25,325 nucleotides of DNA. Source: Chara braunii (taxonomy: Eukaryota > Streptophyta > Charophyceae > Charales > Characeae). Position numbers and translations under genes: made by a program. The notes under the pieces were generated by a model. That model had not been told where the DNA came from, did not search any database, and was given only the letters and a program-made list of their open reading frames with translations. The stretch spans positions 396,433-421,757 of the forward strand of contig BFEA01000408.1 in the NCBI GenBank assembly GCA_003427395.1, written 5' to 3'. Shown here in pieces: positions 1 through 8,125 of the stretch (positions are counted from its first letter, which is position 1; every line of letters starts with the position of its first letter).

Positions 1-237
1 GCCGGTATAAGTACCGGTGACACGTACGGTACCAGGGGCATTTCTGCAAAGGCCCCGAGGGCAGAACTGAAAAATGCAGTATTTGAAAGTGGCGCCCGAA
101 TTGCAGCATGGCGCCAGTTGTCCAAAATCCTACGATACCGAAGGAGGGGTTTGGAAAAAGGGTGCCAGGCCGAAAACGTGATGCAGCCGAAACAACAAAA
201 GATAGACCAGGGATCGAGCCCTGGCGAAGTCCGTAAC
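1..237. other. Unassigned flank left of the Ty3 element
   Basis: No gene is supported here. The segment contains small palindromes, for example CCGGTA/TACCGG arms at 2-17 and CCAGGG/CCCTGG arms around ATCGAG at 207-224. The latter looks like a tRNA T-arm with a B-box (GATCGAGCC), but I find no A-box at the right distance, so I do not call a tRNA or SINE. The sequence does not resemble the 46 bases next to the inner edge of the right-hand LTR, so homology between the two LTRs stops abruptly at 238. Confidence 0.5.
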
Positions 238-729
238 AATCACACTGAAGTCCACGTAGTTAAAGCAAGAGCAGATAACACAATGGAACCGAGTAACCAT
301 CCATTTGAGAACAATACAGAAGAATCGTGAGTCAATGTCCAAGCCCAATGAGGCAACACCAACAACATAACCCAATGTAGCTCTCTCTATTGAATGGCAC
401 CAGGCGCCCTACCTACTCTACAACCTATCACTACAACTACAGCATTGAAGCAACCAGGCAACTTGACGACCAGGGAGTGATGATGTCAACACCAATGCCG
501 ACCTTCTCTCCACCAGGTACGTCTCTCTCTTCACCCTCACTCTCCCTTGTTATCCCACACAGCGCCCTTCACCTCCGAAGAACCACCTTCGCCCTTCACC
601 TCTTCTGCGTCCACAGGCAGCCCGGCTATGGCCGCCACGCCCTGCGCCCAGGCTGCACTCTACCGCTTAGCGCCAGCCTGCCCTCACCCAACCTAGCGCA
701 GCGCAGACACACTCGCAATGCAGCAGCGT
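238..729 (-). repeat. 3' LTR of Ty3 element, distal half
   Basis: This stretch aligns with 14914-15406 with similar length (492 versus 493 bases) and about 94% identity over the first 250 bases compared by eye. It is the element-distal half of the 3' LTR. At 729 the similarity stops and resumes at 7583, so an insertion splits the LTR. Short apparent open frames here recur in the other LTR with many changes and look non-coding. Confidence 0.9.
725..729. repeat. Target-site duplication, left copy
   Basis: AGCGT at 725-729 recurs at 7582-7586 on the other side of the inserted segment. If the insert is taken to end in ACA, the duplication is the 4 bases GCGT (726-729 and 7583-7586). The uninterrupted LTR has this sequence once (15402-15406), as expected for a pre-insertion site. 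Confidence 0.7.
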
Positions 730-740
730 TGTCGGCGCGA

Positions 741-758
741 ATACCCTTATAAGGGTAT
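741..758. repeat. Perfect 18-bp palindrome near insertion end
   Basis: ATACCCTTATAAGGGTAT is a perfect palindrome only 11 bases inside the left end of the 6.85 kb insertion. Subterminal palindromes can be protein-binding sites or form hairpins. No equivalent is seen at the right end. Confidence 0.7.
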
Positions 759-1621
759 CCGCCCTGGTTTTTGCAAGTGACAGAAAACAAGTTTGACCCG
801 GAATTGTTGAGAAGGCCTTGCGACTTGCGGCAGTGTGGTGACTATAGGTTGGCTATGAGGTCTAGAAGTAGAGAGTGCGTGGGCGCGCAGGGTTTGAGGC
901 GCGCGGGATNTCTTTCCTTGTCGTTGATTATAAAGCCGGCGCGGACGCTGGCCGGTTTAACTTTGTTTTATTTTTATTTATTTATTTTTGATTAAGTAGG
1001 AATTAAGGATATTTTCTTGCGGCCGAGGCAAGCGCGCGTGCGAGGACGACGACATCGACAACGACGGCGCGACTTCGTGCGGTGGGCCGGACGGCGTAGG
1101 ATGGCGCGCGGGGCAATTATGGCACGGTATAAGCAAGCCGGCGTGGACACTGGGAGCCGCGCAGCCGGTTTGTTGGCCCAAAGCGCCGCGCCGCACTGCC
1201 TTGTATGGTACTCTGCGAGCATTGGTCTTAGGCTTGGGCATAGCCCTATAGGTTACGACAGCGAATTGTTACTATGGAGGTTCGGGGATCAGGGCCAGCG
1301 GGCGTTGGCGTGGCAGCAGTGGAGTAGCGTGGAGTGAAAGCTTGAGGGGTTGAGGGCCCTATGGGGCTATCTCCCTCAATTTTGCTTATGGGTGCTGTGG
1401 TTCCCCGACGTTACTTGTATTTCCCTTCTTGTTTATGGCCTTTGGTCCCTTTGTGGTCGCGTCCCGTTTCGGGACGCGAGACTGCGATAGCAGCGCGTGG
1501 GGGTGTGTTGTATTTGTGGGGTTGCCTGAGGTGCAATTACAAACTGTTTTCATGGCTACGCCGGAGCCGCGCCCGACACCATTTTGTCAGGGACATGGTG
1601 CAGTGGGTGTGGCAGGCACCC
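759..1621. other. No gene seen; GC-rich insertion DNA with one strong hairpin
   Basis: I see no supported gene. There is one ambiguous base (n) at 910, a TATA-like GATTATAAAG near 926, a T-rich stretch at 957-990 and then CpG-rich sequence. The strongest structure is the hairpin at 1457-1479, listed separately. The short open frames do not look like proteins. Confidence 0.5.
1457..1479. repeat. Perfect 10-bp inverted repeat with 3-nt loop
   Basis: Arms TCGCGTCCCG (1457-1466) and CGGGACGCGA (1470-1479) flank TTT. A stem this GC-rich would be very stable in RNA or single-stranded DNA. It is not followed by a T-run, so it is not a simple terminator-like signal. Function unknown. Confidence 0.8.
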
Positions 1622-1693
1622 AAGAGCCTAGCTCAGTGGGTACAACCTCGAACTGTTGAAATACAGACATGTGTTTGACCCCGACTGAAGGAT
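1622..1693 (+). other. tRNA-like Pol III promoter unit (A and B boxes), degenerate
   Basis: TAGCTCAGTGGG at 1629-1640 matches the tRNA D-arm/A-box almost exactly, and GTTTGACCC at 1673-1681 is a one-off match to the T-arm/B-box. They are separated by 32 bases, as in tRNA genes, and an anticodon-arm-like CTGT...ACAG lies between. The acceptor and T stems do not pair well, so this is not a functional tRNA; it looks like the head of a tRNA-derived SINE or a dead tRNA. It lies upstream of a U6-like sequence on the same strand. Confidence 0.55.
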
Positions 1694-1724
1694 CTCAATG
1701 GGTGAGACCAAATATCTTGAATTG

Positions 1725-1769
1725 CCTGGGCCCGCTCGGGCTTTGCGGTGCCGCAGGGCATGGCCCAGG
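1725..1769 (+). repeat. Compact GC-rich hairpin cluster between tRNA-like and U6-like parts
   Basis: CCTGGGCC (1725-1732) pairs perfectly with GGCCCAGG (1762-1769). Inside lie two more perfect small inverted repeats, GCCCG-CT-CGGGC and TGCGG-TG-CCGCA, so alternative folds are possible. It ends four bases before the U6-like sequence. Confidence 0.65.
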
Positions 1770-1773
1770 CTAG

Positions 1774-1870
1774 GTCCTTCGGGATATCCGTTAGAATTGG
1801 GACGATACAGAGAAGATTAGCATGGCCCTTGCGCTAGGATGGCACGCATAAGTTGGGAGTAGTGTTTTTT
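1774..1870 (+). ncRNA. U6 snRNA-like sequence (likely pseudogene or U6-derived element part)
   Basis: The sequence follows plant U6 nearly end to end. It has a 5' stem (GTCC-TTCG-GGAT), the ACAGAGA box (in GATACAGAGAAGATT), the AGC triad (ATTAGCATGG) and the internal stem-loop region (GGCCCTTGCGCTAGGATGGC), and it ends in a T6 run at 1865-1870 as for Pol III transcripts. U6 pairs with U4 and U2 and forms the catalytic core of the spliceosome. Differences from usual plant U6 include a shortened 5' stem and a shorter 3' tail. No plant-type upstream element or TATA box is visible at the usual distance, and a tRNA-like unit lies upstream instead. I therefore favour a U6-derived copy carried in a mobile element, but a gene driven by the upstream A/B boxes is possible. 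Confidence 0.8.
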
Positions 1871-3511
1871 GTTTACTCGCTTTTCTTTCAGTTTTTGTCG
1901 GGCCGGCCGTCGCGCTGTCTGAGTTTCGGGGAGTTAGTCGCTGTTGAGGTCGGCACGAAGACAGGCGAAGTGTAAGGTCGGGAGAGAGGAGAACGGGCGC
2001 TGGCCAGGCGGAGCGCTGGGCTGCGTTAGCTGAAGGTGGGGCGCAGAGAGAGGGGATGCACTTGGACGGGGGTGGGGGCCCGGTACATTCGGAGATGAGG
2101 TGGCGGAGGAGACGGGGGAATGAGCCAGAGGTGACGGGCGGGAGTGCTGAGCGGAGGGCAGGTGCCAGGGCGGAGTGGCGGGCAGACGGATTGGGAAGCG
2201 ACTGGCTGATAGCGGAACGGTGAACCGGGACAGTAGTAGGCGCCAGGTACAGTCGCAAATGGAGATGGCGGAGCGGGGAGTCGGGCGCAGTCACAAATAG
2301 GTGGTTCGCTCCACCCTCCACGAAATCGGACGAATGAAAGCTGGTTAAGGGGGTTTTGTGGGCCAGCGAATCCAAATCCGTGGTTAGATTTAGCGATGGA
2401 TTAGCGGGATTAGAGGTTAGTAAGAAAGAAGGTGCGCCAGGGTATGGCGGAAGGGGAAGTGGTGGAGAGAGAAGACTCAGGATTTCGCTCGATTCGTGAT
2501 AGAATCGAGTGAGAGAAGGTAGTAAGTTGGGGTTTTTGCCCCTCGCGAATTCGAACCTGACGTCCGTTTTAGTCGAAAGTTAGTAGATGAAAAGTTAGAG
2601 GGGAAAGGTGCTGCGGGAGAAAGTCGGGAATATAGATATGGCAAGCTTTGGGACATGGTGTTTTCACTCAACTCCGCCCGGAGTTAAATGAAATGAGAGG
2701 CAAAATCGAGGTGCTTTGGTCGGGCGAATCTAATAGTGAGGCTAGAGCTAGAAGGAAATTAGTGGGGAAGGAGTTAGGAAGAGATAGCAGGAATGCGAAA
2801 AGAAACTACAGGGAGGGGGTGAACCTGTCCGTATTCTAGCGGAAGGTTCATTCCAATTTTTCTCATCCTAACGAAAGGGGGGGTTCGGGCATTACGCACC
2901 TGATGATGCACTCGGGTTGGTCGAGAGGTGAACTCATCTTACGGTTTGGCTAGCAGGTGCTGCCCCCGAGGGAGTGAATGGCAAATTGCGGGTGCACCTG
3001 GCCTGTTTCGGGGGGAAGTTCAGTCGACATTGCTCGATTACTCCAGGGAGGCAGCGTAGAGCAGCCACTTACCCGTTGCTCAGGGCGTTGCTCACCCTGT
3101 CGAGGGGAGTAGCTCCCGCCAGCTTCTGAGAACATGATCGGGCTGGCGATGCAGTATAAACCAAGGACTGAGTTATAGTGGCAAACTGCAGTGCGCCCCG
3201 CCCGAGATTTCGCACAGGCTCACTCCGAATCTGGCCGCTTTGACGATCGGGGCAGTAAGTAACTGCGGGGTGTGCAACCGCCAAGCGGTGAAGAGGGCAG
3301 CTGGAGGTGTAGGAGTTTGGTTGAGGAAACGAGCATGTTAGTAAGGTTTCGCGGGTGTCCTAAGACAAGCTTAGTGAGAGGTGAACTGCGGAGTTAGAGG
3401 CCCGACCGTGTGTTGCCCAGCCAGTTAGTGGAACTAGAGTAAGACTGAGAAGGAGGCTGCGGGCTCGCCTGTTGGGTGGTGTAGGGCTCACTAAAGCCGA
3501 TCAATGCAGTT
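1871..3511. other. No gene seen; insertion DNA
   Basis: GC-rich sequence with strongly G-rich plus strand, no recognisable protein or RNA. Its longest open frame, on the minus strand at 1791-2375, overlaps the U6-like sequence and has no domain or sensible composition. A perfect 7-bp inverted repeat with a 2-nt loop (AACTCCG/CGGAGTT) lies at 2670-2685. Confidence 0.5.
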
Positions 3512-3605
3512 GCGGACTGTGTTTGCTCCTGTGCAAGCTGCGACTATCCTGCTCCTGTGCGGACTGTGTTTGCTCCTGTGCAAGCTGCGACTATCCTGCT
3601 CCTGT
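3512..3605. repeat. Perfect tandem duplication of a 47-bp unit
   Basis: 3512-3558 and 3559-3605 are identical by eye. The unit has internal near-repeats of CTCCTGTG. It lies in a frame open for 61 codons that would be Cys/Leu-rich, but nothing suggests translation. Identity implies a recent duplication by slippage or unequal exchange. Confidence 0.9.
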
Positions 3606-4408
3606 GATTGACTGCGCACGGTTGACTAGCGACTGCAGCTTGATTGTTTTCCACTAGGCCGCAACGCACGGCTGTTGGGACTGCAAGGGTTGGCGGACTA
3701 CTACTTGGGCTCTTACTTGGGCATGACCAGCGCGCATGGTTACCACGGTTTGGAGGGGGAGGGGGTGGCTAAGCGACAAGAAGGGGGTCTTTGCCAGGGA
3801 TTGAGGGACCATCGAAGATTCGATAGTTGGTATTTCGCCTTGAGTTTTGGCCAGGCCGCAGCGTGTTTTGGCCACCATTGTGGGGCCCTCAGGCGCATCA
3901 AGATAGCAAGGCCCTCTCGCGCGAGTCTGAGAGCACCCTCCTTGTATCCGAGAGACTCAAACTTTCTCTATCTGCCCTCCTAAATCTGAGTCTAGTCCTG
4001 TTCTGAGAGGAAGGCGGCAGGCGGGATTGCAACCCATAGTCCGCGCCAAGGCCTCTGTGGGAGGTTCGCCTCATCGATTGCGGGAGCTCTGCCGGAGCCT
4101 AGGCGGGGCTCTGGAGGCAGGGAATTGAAAGGTAATTCTTACATTCCCTCTATAAACCCAGATATTAGCCCCTATCTGTACTGCCTGTTGTGTTTTGACT
4201 GAGTATACTGTATGCACCCCTACTTTGACTTTGGTTTGACATACAGGATACAACTCAGACTAAATAAAGGAATGTGTGTGCAATCACAATTTTAGTTTGT
4301 TGATTGCGTGAAGGCAGATTGTGAACACAAGGGGTTGCATCTGGGGGAAGGGTGGGTGAAAGGTGGGTTTGCTGGAGGCTGACAGGGTCCCATGGGATCA
4401 GGCATGTT
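3606..4408. other. No gene seen; possible polyadenylation signal
   Basis: No recognisable coding or RNA gene. AATAAA at 4263-4268 could serve as a plus-strand polyadenylation signal, but no plus-strand transcript is defined. From about 4130 the base composition becomes AT-richer than the CpG-rich first part of the insertion, which suggests a composite origin. Confidence 0.4.
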
Positions 4409-5202
4409 CCATTAGATTGGACGGTTTGACCGCTGTGTTTATTTTTTGAATTGCATGGAGAGTCATACTAGTTCCATAAGATTGGACGGTCTGATTGCTC
4501 TGAATTGTGAGGGTTTGACTGTGACTGACTTTTCAGGGGCCAAACCTGTACCATAAGATTGGAGGGTTTGGTTGCCATGTTTAATTGGGGTTTGTTCTGT
4601 TTCTTTTATTTTTGATCGAGGAGGTCTGAGCAAGTCCATAAGATTGGACGGCCCAGCCCCTTTCTGAGGGGATAATTCTAGCTGAAGGCAGGGCATGTCC
4701 ATAAGATTGGACGGCCTTGGACTCATGCCGCACACAGTGGATCAGAGAGAAACGAACCTGGCAAAGGACCAGATGTGTTCCATAAGATTGGACGGTCTGA
4801 CCCAATGCCCTGCACATGCTGAAACCCAAAAGGTTAAATTTTGGCTATATTTTATACTATCCTATTTATGAACAGGCTAGCTAGGCATGGGTTCTATAAG
4901 ATTGGACGGCCTGACTATAACTTATTATGAAGTGAAGAGAGTATAGCTAAGAGTATAATTGAAGGTAACCCTGGGAAGGCCGGACCTTGTTCTAAGATGA
5001 ACGACTCTGTCCTATGCTTAATGTTTGAACATTAAGTTCAGAGAGGTATATATAATCTGAATATTAAACAGCTCAGGGCGACGAAGCCTTGTTTTTTAGA
5101 TGAACGGCTTAGTCATACGCCCAAAAGAAGAGAGAAGTAGTTGTGCAACCTGTTCGTGCATACTTAATGGCTGAGTCAGGCGTGTTCCATAAGATTGGAC
5201 GG
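4409..5202 (+). repeat. Array of a 16-nt motif, CCATAAGATTGGACGG
   Basis: Copies start at 4409, 4474, 4551, 4636, 4699, 4780, 4894 and 5187, most with zero or one mismatch; degenerate copies lie near 4990 and 5094. Start-to-start spacing is irregular, about 63-114 bases. The core is usually preceded by GTTCC or TGTCC and followed by a TCTGA/CCTGA-like tail. TCCA and TGGA within the core can form a small stem with loop TAAGAT, and several copies sit between GGCATG-like and CATGCC-like flanks. Intervening sequence is mostly unrelated, unlike an ordinary tandem satellite. Possible roles are a protein-binding array or a repeated RNA structure; no function is known to me. Confidence 0.85.
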
Positions 5203-5383
5203 CTTGGCTTTATGCCTTATGTAAGTTGGGTATGAAGGGTTAAATCATTGAAAGACTATGAACTATTGTTTGTTAAATTGACTTTGGGATGACGAGAGTA
5301 CTTACCTTTTGTGGTTTGGCTTGTATGTGGCTGAGTAAGGCTACTACTTGATCTGAGTTTCAGTTTGACAGGTAGTTGCTTTA

Positions 5384-5830
5384 GGGGCTCGCCAAGTGCT
5401 AGAGCGATAGGAGTTAGTTCAATTTTTGCATTTTCTGAGCTAACTTTATTTTTACTTAGATCAATTCTTGCATTTTCTGAGATCTTTTGTTATACTTGGC
5501 TTTGTATAATCTTGACAAGCTACTTTCTTTACGGGAAGCACTGCCGAAATTCTTGCAAATCCAAAGAGTTAGTCAAATTTTGACTTGTCAAAGTTCAACT
5601 TGTCTAAAGTTTATATAGCAAAAATTTGGAAAGCCCCCTTTTCTAAAGGGAGTGCTGCCTAAAATTTTGCTAATTCAGGGAGTTAGAAAAAATTGGACTT
5701 TGAAAAGTCAAAGACTATTTTCTGTTTTTATATTCGAGCTGATATAAATTTTGGAAAGACACTTTTCCTACAGGAAGCGTTGTCGAAATTTTCTTAGTTT
5801 AAAGGAGATAAATTATATTTTGACAGGTGG
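5384..5830. repeat. Degenerate tandem repeats of about 114-155 bp
   Basis: Four diverged copies share the order CTTT..., GGGAAGC/GGGAGTGC, TGCCGAAATT-like, GAGTTAG, then AAATTTTGAC-like. The GAGTTAG anchor falls near 5411, 5566, 5690 and (as GGAGATA) 5804; the last three are 114-124 apart. AT-rich with no open frame. The first copy is the weakest. Confidence 0.6.
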
Positions 5831-6077
5831 CGATTTTGGCGGTCCACTCTGTATAGGGGAGATTATGCCAGGATCTACCTTTGCTTTGGGCACTGCTTAG
5901 AGGTAGACTCAGGCCTAGTGAGCTTGGATGATTTGAGAGAGAATGTGTTATGGAGTTGTATCCTCCAGACACTTATGATTTTAGCTTGGGGATTGGTCTG
6001 ACATGTGTTACAGGTCCTCTTGACCGTGGTTCAGGATTTGGGCTAGATTCAGCTTGATTCTACAAGGATCATCTTCT
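5831..6077. other. No gene seen
   Basis: Mixed-composition insertion DNA between the degenerate repeats and the duplicated palindrome. I see no coding or RNA signal. Confidence 0.4.
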
Positions 6078-6110
6078 GTTATCACTGATAACACTGTTAT
6101 CACTGATAAC
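6078..6110. repeat. Two tandem copies of a 15-bp palindrome
   Basis: GTTATCACTGATAAC occurs at 6078-6092 and 6096-6110, an 18-bp period. Each copy has perfect 7-bp arms around a single central base. Duplicated dyads of this kind are typical of dimeric DNA-binding protein sites. The core also matches the bacterial TetR operator core, which I regard as chance in this context. Confidence 0.85.
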
Positions 6111-6614
6111 AGGTCGGTTGCCGATTCGTCGGTTTACGATTCAACTCCAATTCACTCATGCCACTCAACCTAAAGGCTTTAGCCTTGTGATTGAACTGTT
6201 TTGTTGTGTTTTCACCCGGACTTTATTGAATGGTCATCCAACAAAAGTACCAAGTATTTATTTAAGAGTTGCACGAGTGAGGCTTGTATGGCTAAAGCGA
6301 GGGGTATGAGTGCAAGGAATGGTTGAAGTTGATCCCGTGTAGTGCGTTGACTTCTGGATGAATCTTTGATGTGATTGCAGGTATGGGTGTGGTTCGGCTT
6401 CGAGATGTGATTGCCTGCGATTACATACTTATATGGTTGAGAGGAGCCCCACTGTGACTGTGAGAAGTGATCGTCCTATATAAAAAGGCCTTGTATATAT
6501 ATACTTATATGTGCCTTGGGTATGCGCGCGGCTTACTGAGATCGTGCGCAGGGGTTAGCCAGATTATGGCTTGAGAGAAAAGGGAAATCCCATTCTATCC
6601 TTTTGCTTTTTAAA
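6111..6614 (+). other. No gene seen; TATA-like box
   Basis: CCTATATAAAAAGGCC at 6475-6490 is a good TATA-box match on the plus strand. It is followed by a TATATATA run. No transcript or coding region is evident downstream, so promoter activity is unproven. Confidence 0.35.
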
Positions 6615-6635
6615 TTTTTTTTTTTTTTTTTTTTT
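6615..6635. repeat. T21 homopolymer
   Basis: Twenty-one T in a row, preceded by TAAA. On the minus strand it is a poly(A) run and could be the tail of an old retroposed sequence, or simple slippage. No retroposon body is recognised on either side. Confidence 0.8.
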
Positions 6636-7582
6636 GGACGTTGTAGTCCGTGGCACTCGTCAAAGTCAAACCCTTTGACTTTTGCCCAGGCCTGGAGTAG
6701 GACTTATCCCAGGGCCGCAAGAAACGACTGCCACCACAGGTATGGACTTGTATACCACCCGCTCTGCACAGGGTGCAGAAGAGGTTGTGTGGTCTTCAAC
6801 TGCGCTTGGCGGTTGTCCAGCGTCGAGATATTAACCCTCAAGGCGCGTGTCAGCCGACACTTGAGTGTCGAATGCAACACTCGAGATTAACGAGGGCCGC
6901 ACCATTATGGGCACTACATAGTACGCCATCATTACGACTGCTTGCGCACGTTTGCATTGCGAGTCGATATGAGATAGCCCTGCGTCCGCGTGGTTTTATA
7001 CTAAGCCTCGCGCGCGACGCCTATCCGATTTCCGCAGTGGAAAGTTATGGGATGGTTATCGAGGGGCTAGGAGCGTTGTCGCGTTTGTTCGTGTTGTGTC
7101 GTTTCGTGTGTGTGTGTTTTATTTTTGTGTTCGTAAAGTGGTGTGCGCGTGGTGTGTGGGACGCATCCTAGTCGACCGACGACGAGCCGCGCTTAGGACT
7201 TCAGCCCCCCAAGATGTCAGTTCGCGTGCGGGTCCGATAGGCGTATTACCGCGCGTACCCCCTATGCTACAGCGAACGAGAAACGGGGCTGGTCCACCTC
7301 TGCGATTGCAACTGATTAACTTTCGTACTGTGGACTGGTAGCTCGGCGGGGATACGCCCATCGAAGGGAGGTGACAGCTCCCGTAAGGTGGAGGTAAGTT
7401 GTGCCTCGTGTAGGCCCTATCCTGTTATAGGGGCCAGCGAGAGGTATGGCTGGCGCACTCGGTCGGAGCAGCCTAAGGAAGCTCCATTTGTGTGTTTGCG
7501 GCAAGATTGGTCCAACTCCTGCGTAACGCGGCCGAGAGGGTCCCGCGCTGCCGCGTGCGGTGCCGGACCGATGCGCTCGACA
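6636..7582. other. Right end of the 6.85 kb insertion, no gene seen
   Basis: CpG-rich sequence resembling in composition the left end of the insertion but without a convincing direct or inverted alignment to it. It contains CGACACT/AGTGTCG arms with a 2-base gap near 6852-6867. The end, GCGCTCGACA, gives an imperfect inverted match to the start TGTCGGCGCG. Open frames are short and overlap in several frames, as expected in GC-rich non-coding DNA. Confidence 0.5.
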
Positions 7583-8088
7583 GCGTGCCGGCCTTGCTCG
7601 CAATGGCCAAGATGCCTGCTCACTCGCCCTCCCTGCCTATATGCCAGTGTTGCGTGTGGGCGGCCTCCCTTGAGCCTGCGCCTGGGCCCTTGTACCTGTA
7701 CCCAGGCCCAATGCGGTTGGGGCCCAGGAGATGCAGTGCGCCCCTTTCATCAAGGCCTACGACCAGATTCAGATACTGGACCGGTTTCCCATTGGCATTT
7801 ACGGCCTCTATATCCAACATGCATTGTCGGCCTCACGTTTATGTGCCTAGGGCCTAACCAATTCCGGGGCCCTGGGATTTCTGCATTTGCAGAGATCCGA
7901 TACTTGGTGCACTCCAACCAACTGGTGTGCAACAACTGTATGGACCCCACTTTGTGAAATGTTTGAACAAAGGGTTCTCGTTGATTTGCTGGCCCGCCTT
8001 CACTTAGGGCGGGCACGAGGCTTGCTGGGGGCCTTAGCCCAGAACATGTACATCACGGCAAGGCCCCTTTGAGGGCTCAATCCTCACA
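7583..8088 (-). repeat. 3' LTR of Ty3 element, proximal half
   Basis: Aligns with 15403-15909 with only a few changes and one base length difference. It starts with the GCGT duplication and ends with ...CCTCACA, which on the element strand is the LTR start TGTGAGG. It abuts the polypurine tract. Together with 238-729 it makes a full LTR of about 1 kb. Confidence 0.92.
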
Positions 8089-8103
8089 TTCCATCCCCCT
8101 TTG
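8089..8103 (-). promoter_or_regulatory. Polypurine tract of the Ty3 element
   Basis: On the element strand this reads AAAGGGGGATGGAA directly before the LTR start TGTGAGG. Polypurine tracts resist RNase H and prime plus-strand DNA synthesis in LTR elements. It lies just 3' of the pol stop at 8126. Confidence 0.85.
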
Positions 8104-8125
8104 CTTCGAAAGTCCGCTGAGATGC

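Larger units (their letters stand above)
730..7582. mobile_element. 6.85 kb ORF-less insertion inside the 3' LTR
   Basis: The LTR at 14914-15909 is continuous, but its partner is interrupted here, so this block arrived after the Ty3 element. It starts TGTCGGCGCG and ends GCGCTCGACA, giving TGTCG...CGACA termini with a 4-5 bp duplication (GCGT or AGCGT). Such termini and duplication length are typical of LTR elements and of Ginger-type transposons, which use retroviral-type integrases. I could not find LTRs at its ends or any coding domain; no credible ORF exceeds 200 codons. It may be a large non-coding retrotransposon derivative (LARD-like) or another non-autonomous element. The first bases also resemble the LTR (TGTCGGC), so the left edge could move by several bases. 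Confidence 0.75.

Noticed and set aside
91-101. TGGCGCCCGAA, a lysine-tRNA primer-site-like string
   Set aside because: No LTR end or element recognised next to it; an 11-base match in GC-rich DNA is weak.
910-910. Single ambiguous base
   Set aside because: One unresolved base, probably sequencing or assembly; no biological meaning assigned.
1791-2375. 194-codon minus-strand open frame
   Set aside because: Overlaps the U6-like sequence, has no domain, and its Ser/Pro/Leu composition follows the GC-rich strand skew.
2543-2560. Minus-strand B-box-like GGTTCGAATTC
   Set aside because: No A-box at proper distance and no tRNA stems.
4409-5202. Repeat-spacer pattern resembling a CRISPR array
   Set aside because: Spacing is irregular (about 63-114), repeats are only 16 nt and diverge, no cas-like genes are present and the context is a eukaryotic retroelement.
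6078-6110. TetR operator-like core (TATCAGTGATA on the minus strand)
   Set aside because: Short match expected from a simple palindrome; no bacterial genes, vector sequence or tetR nearby.
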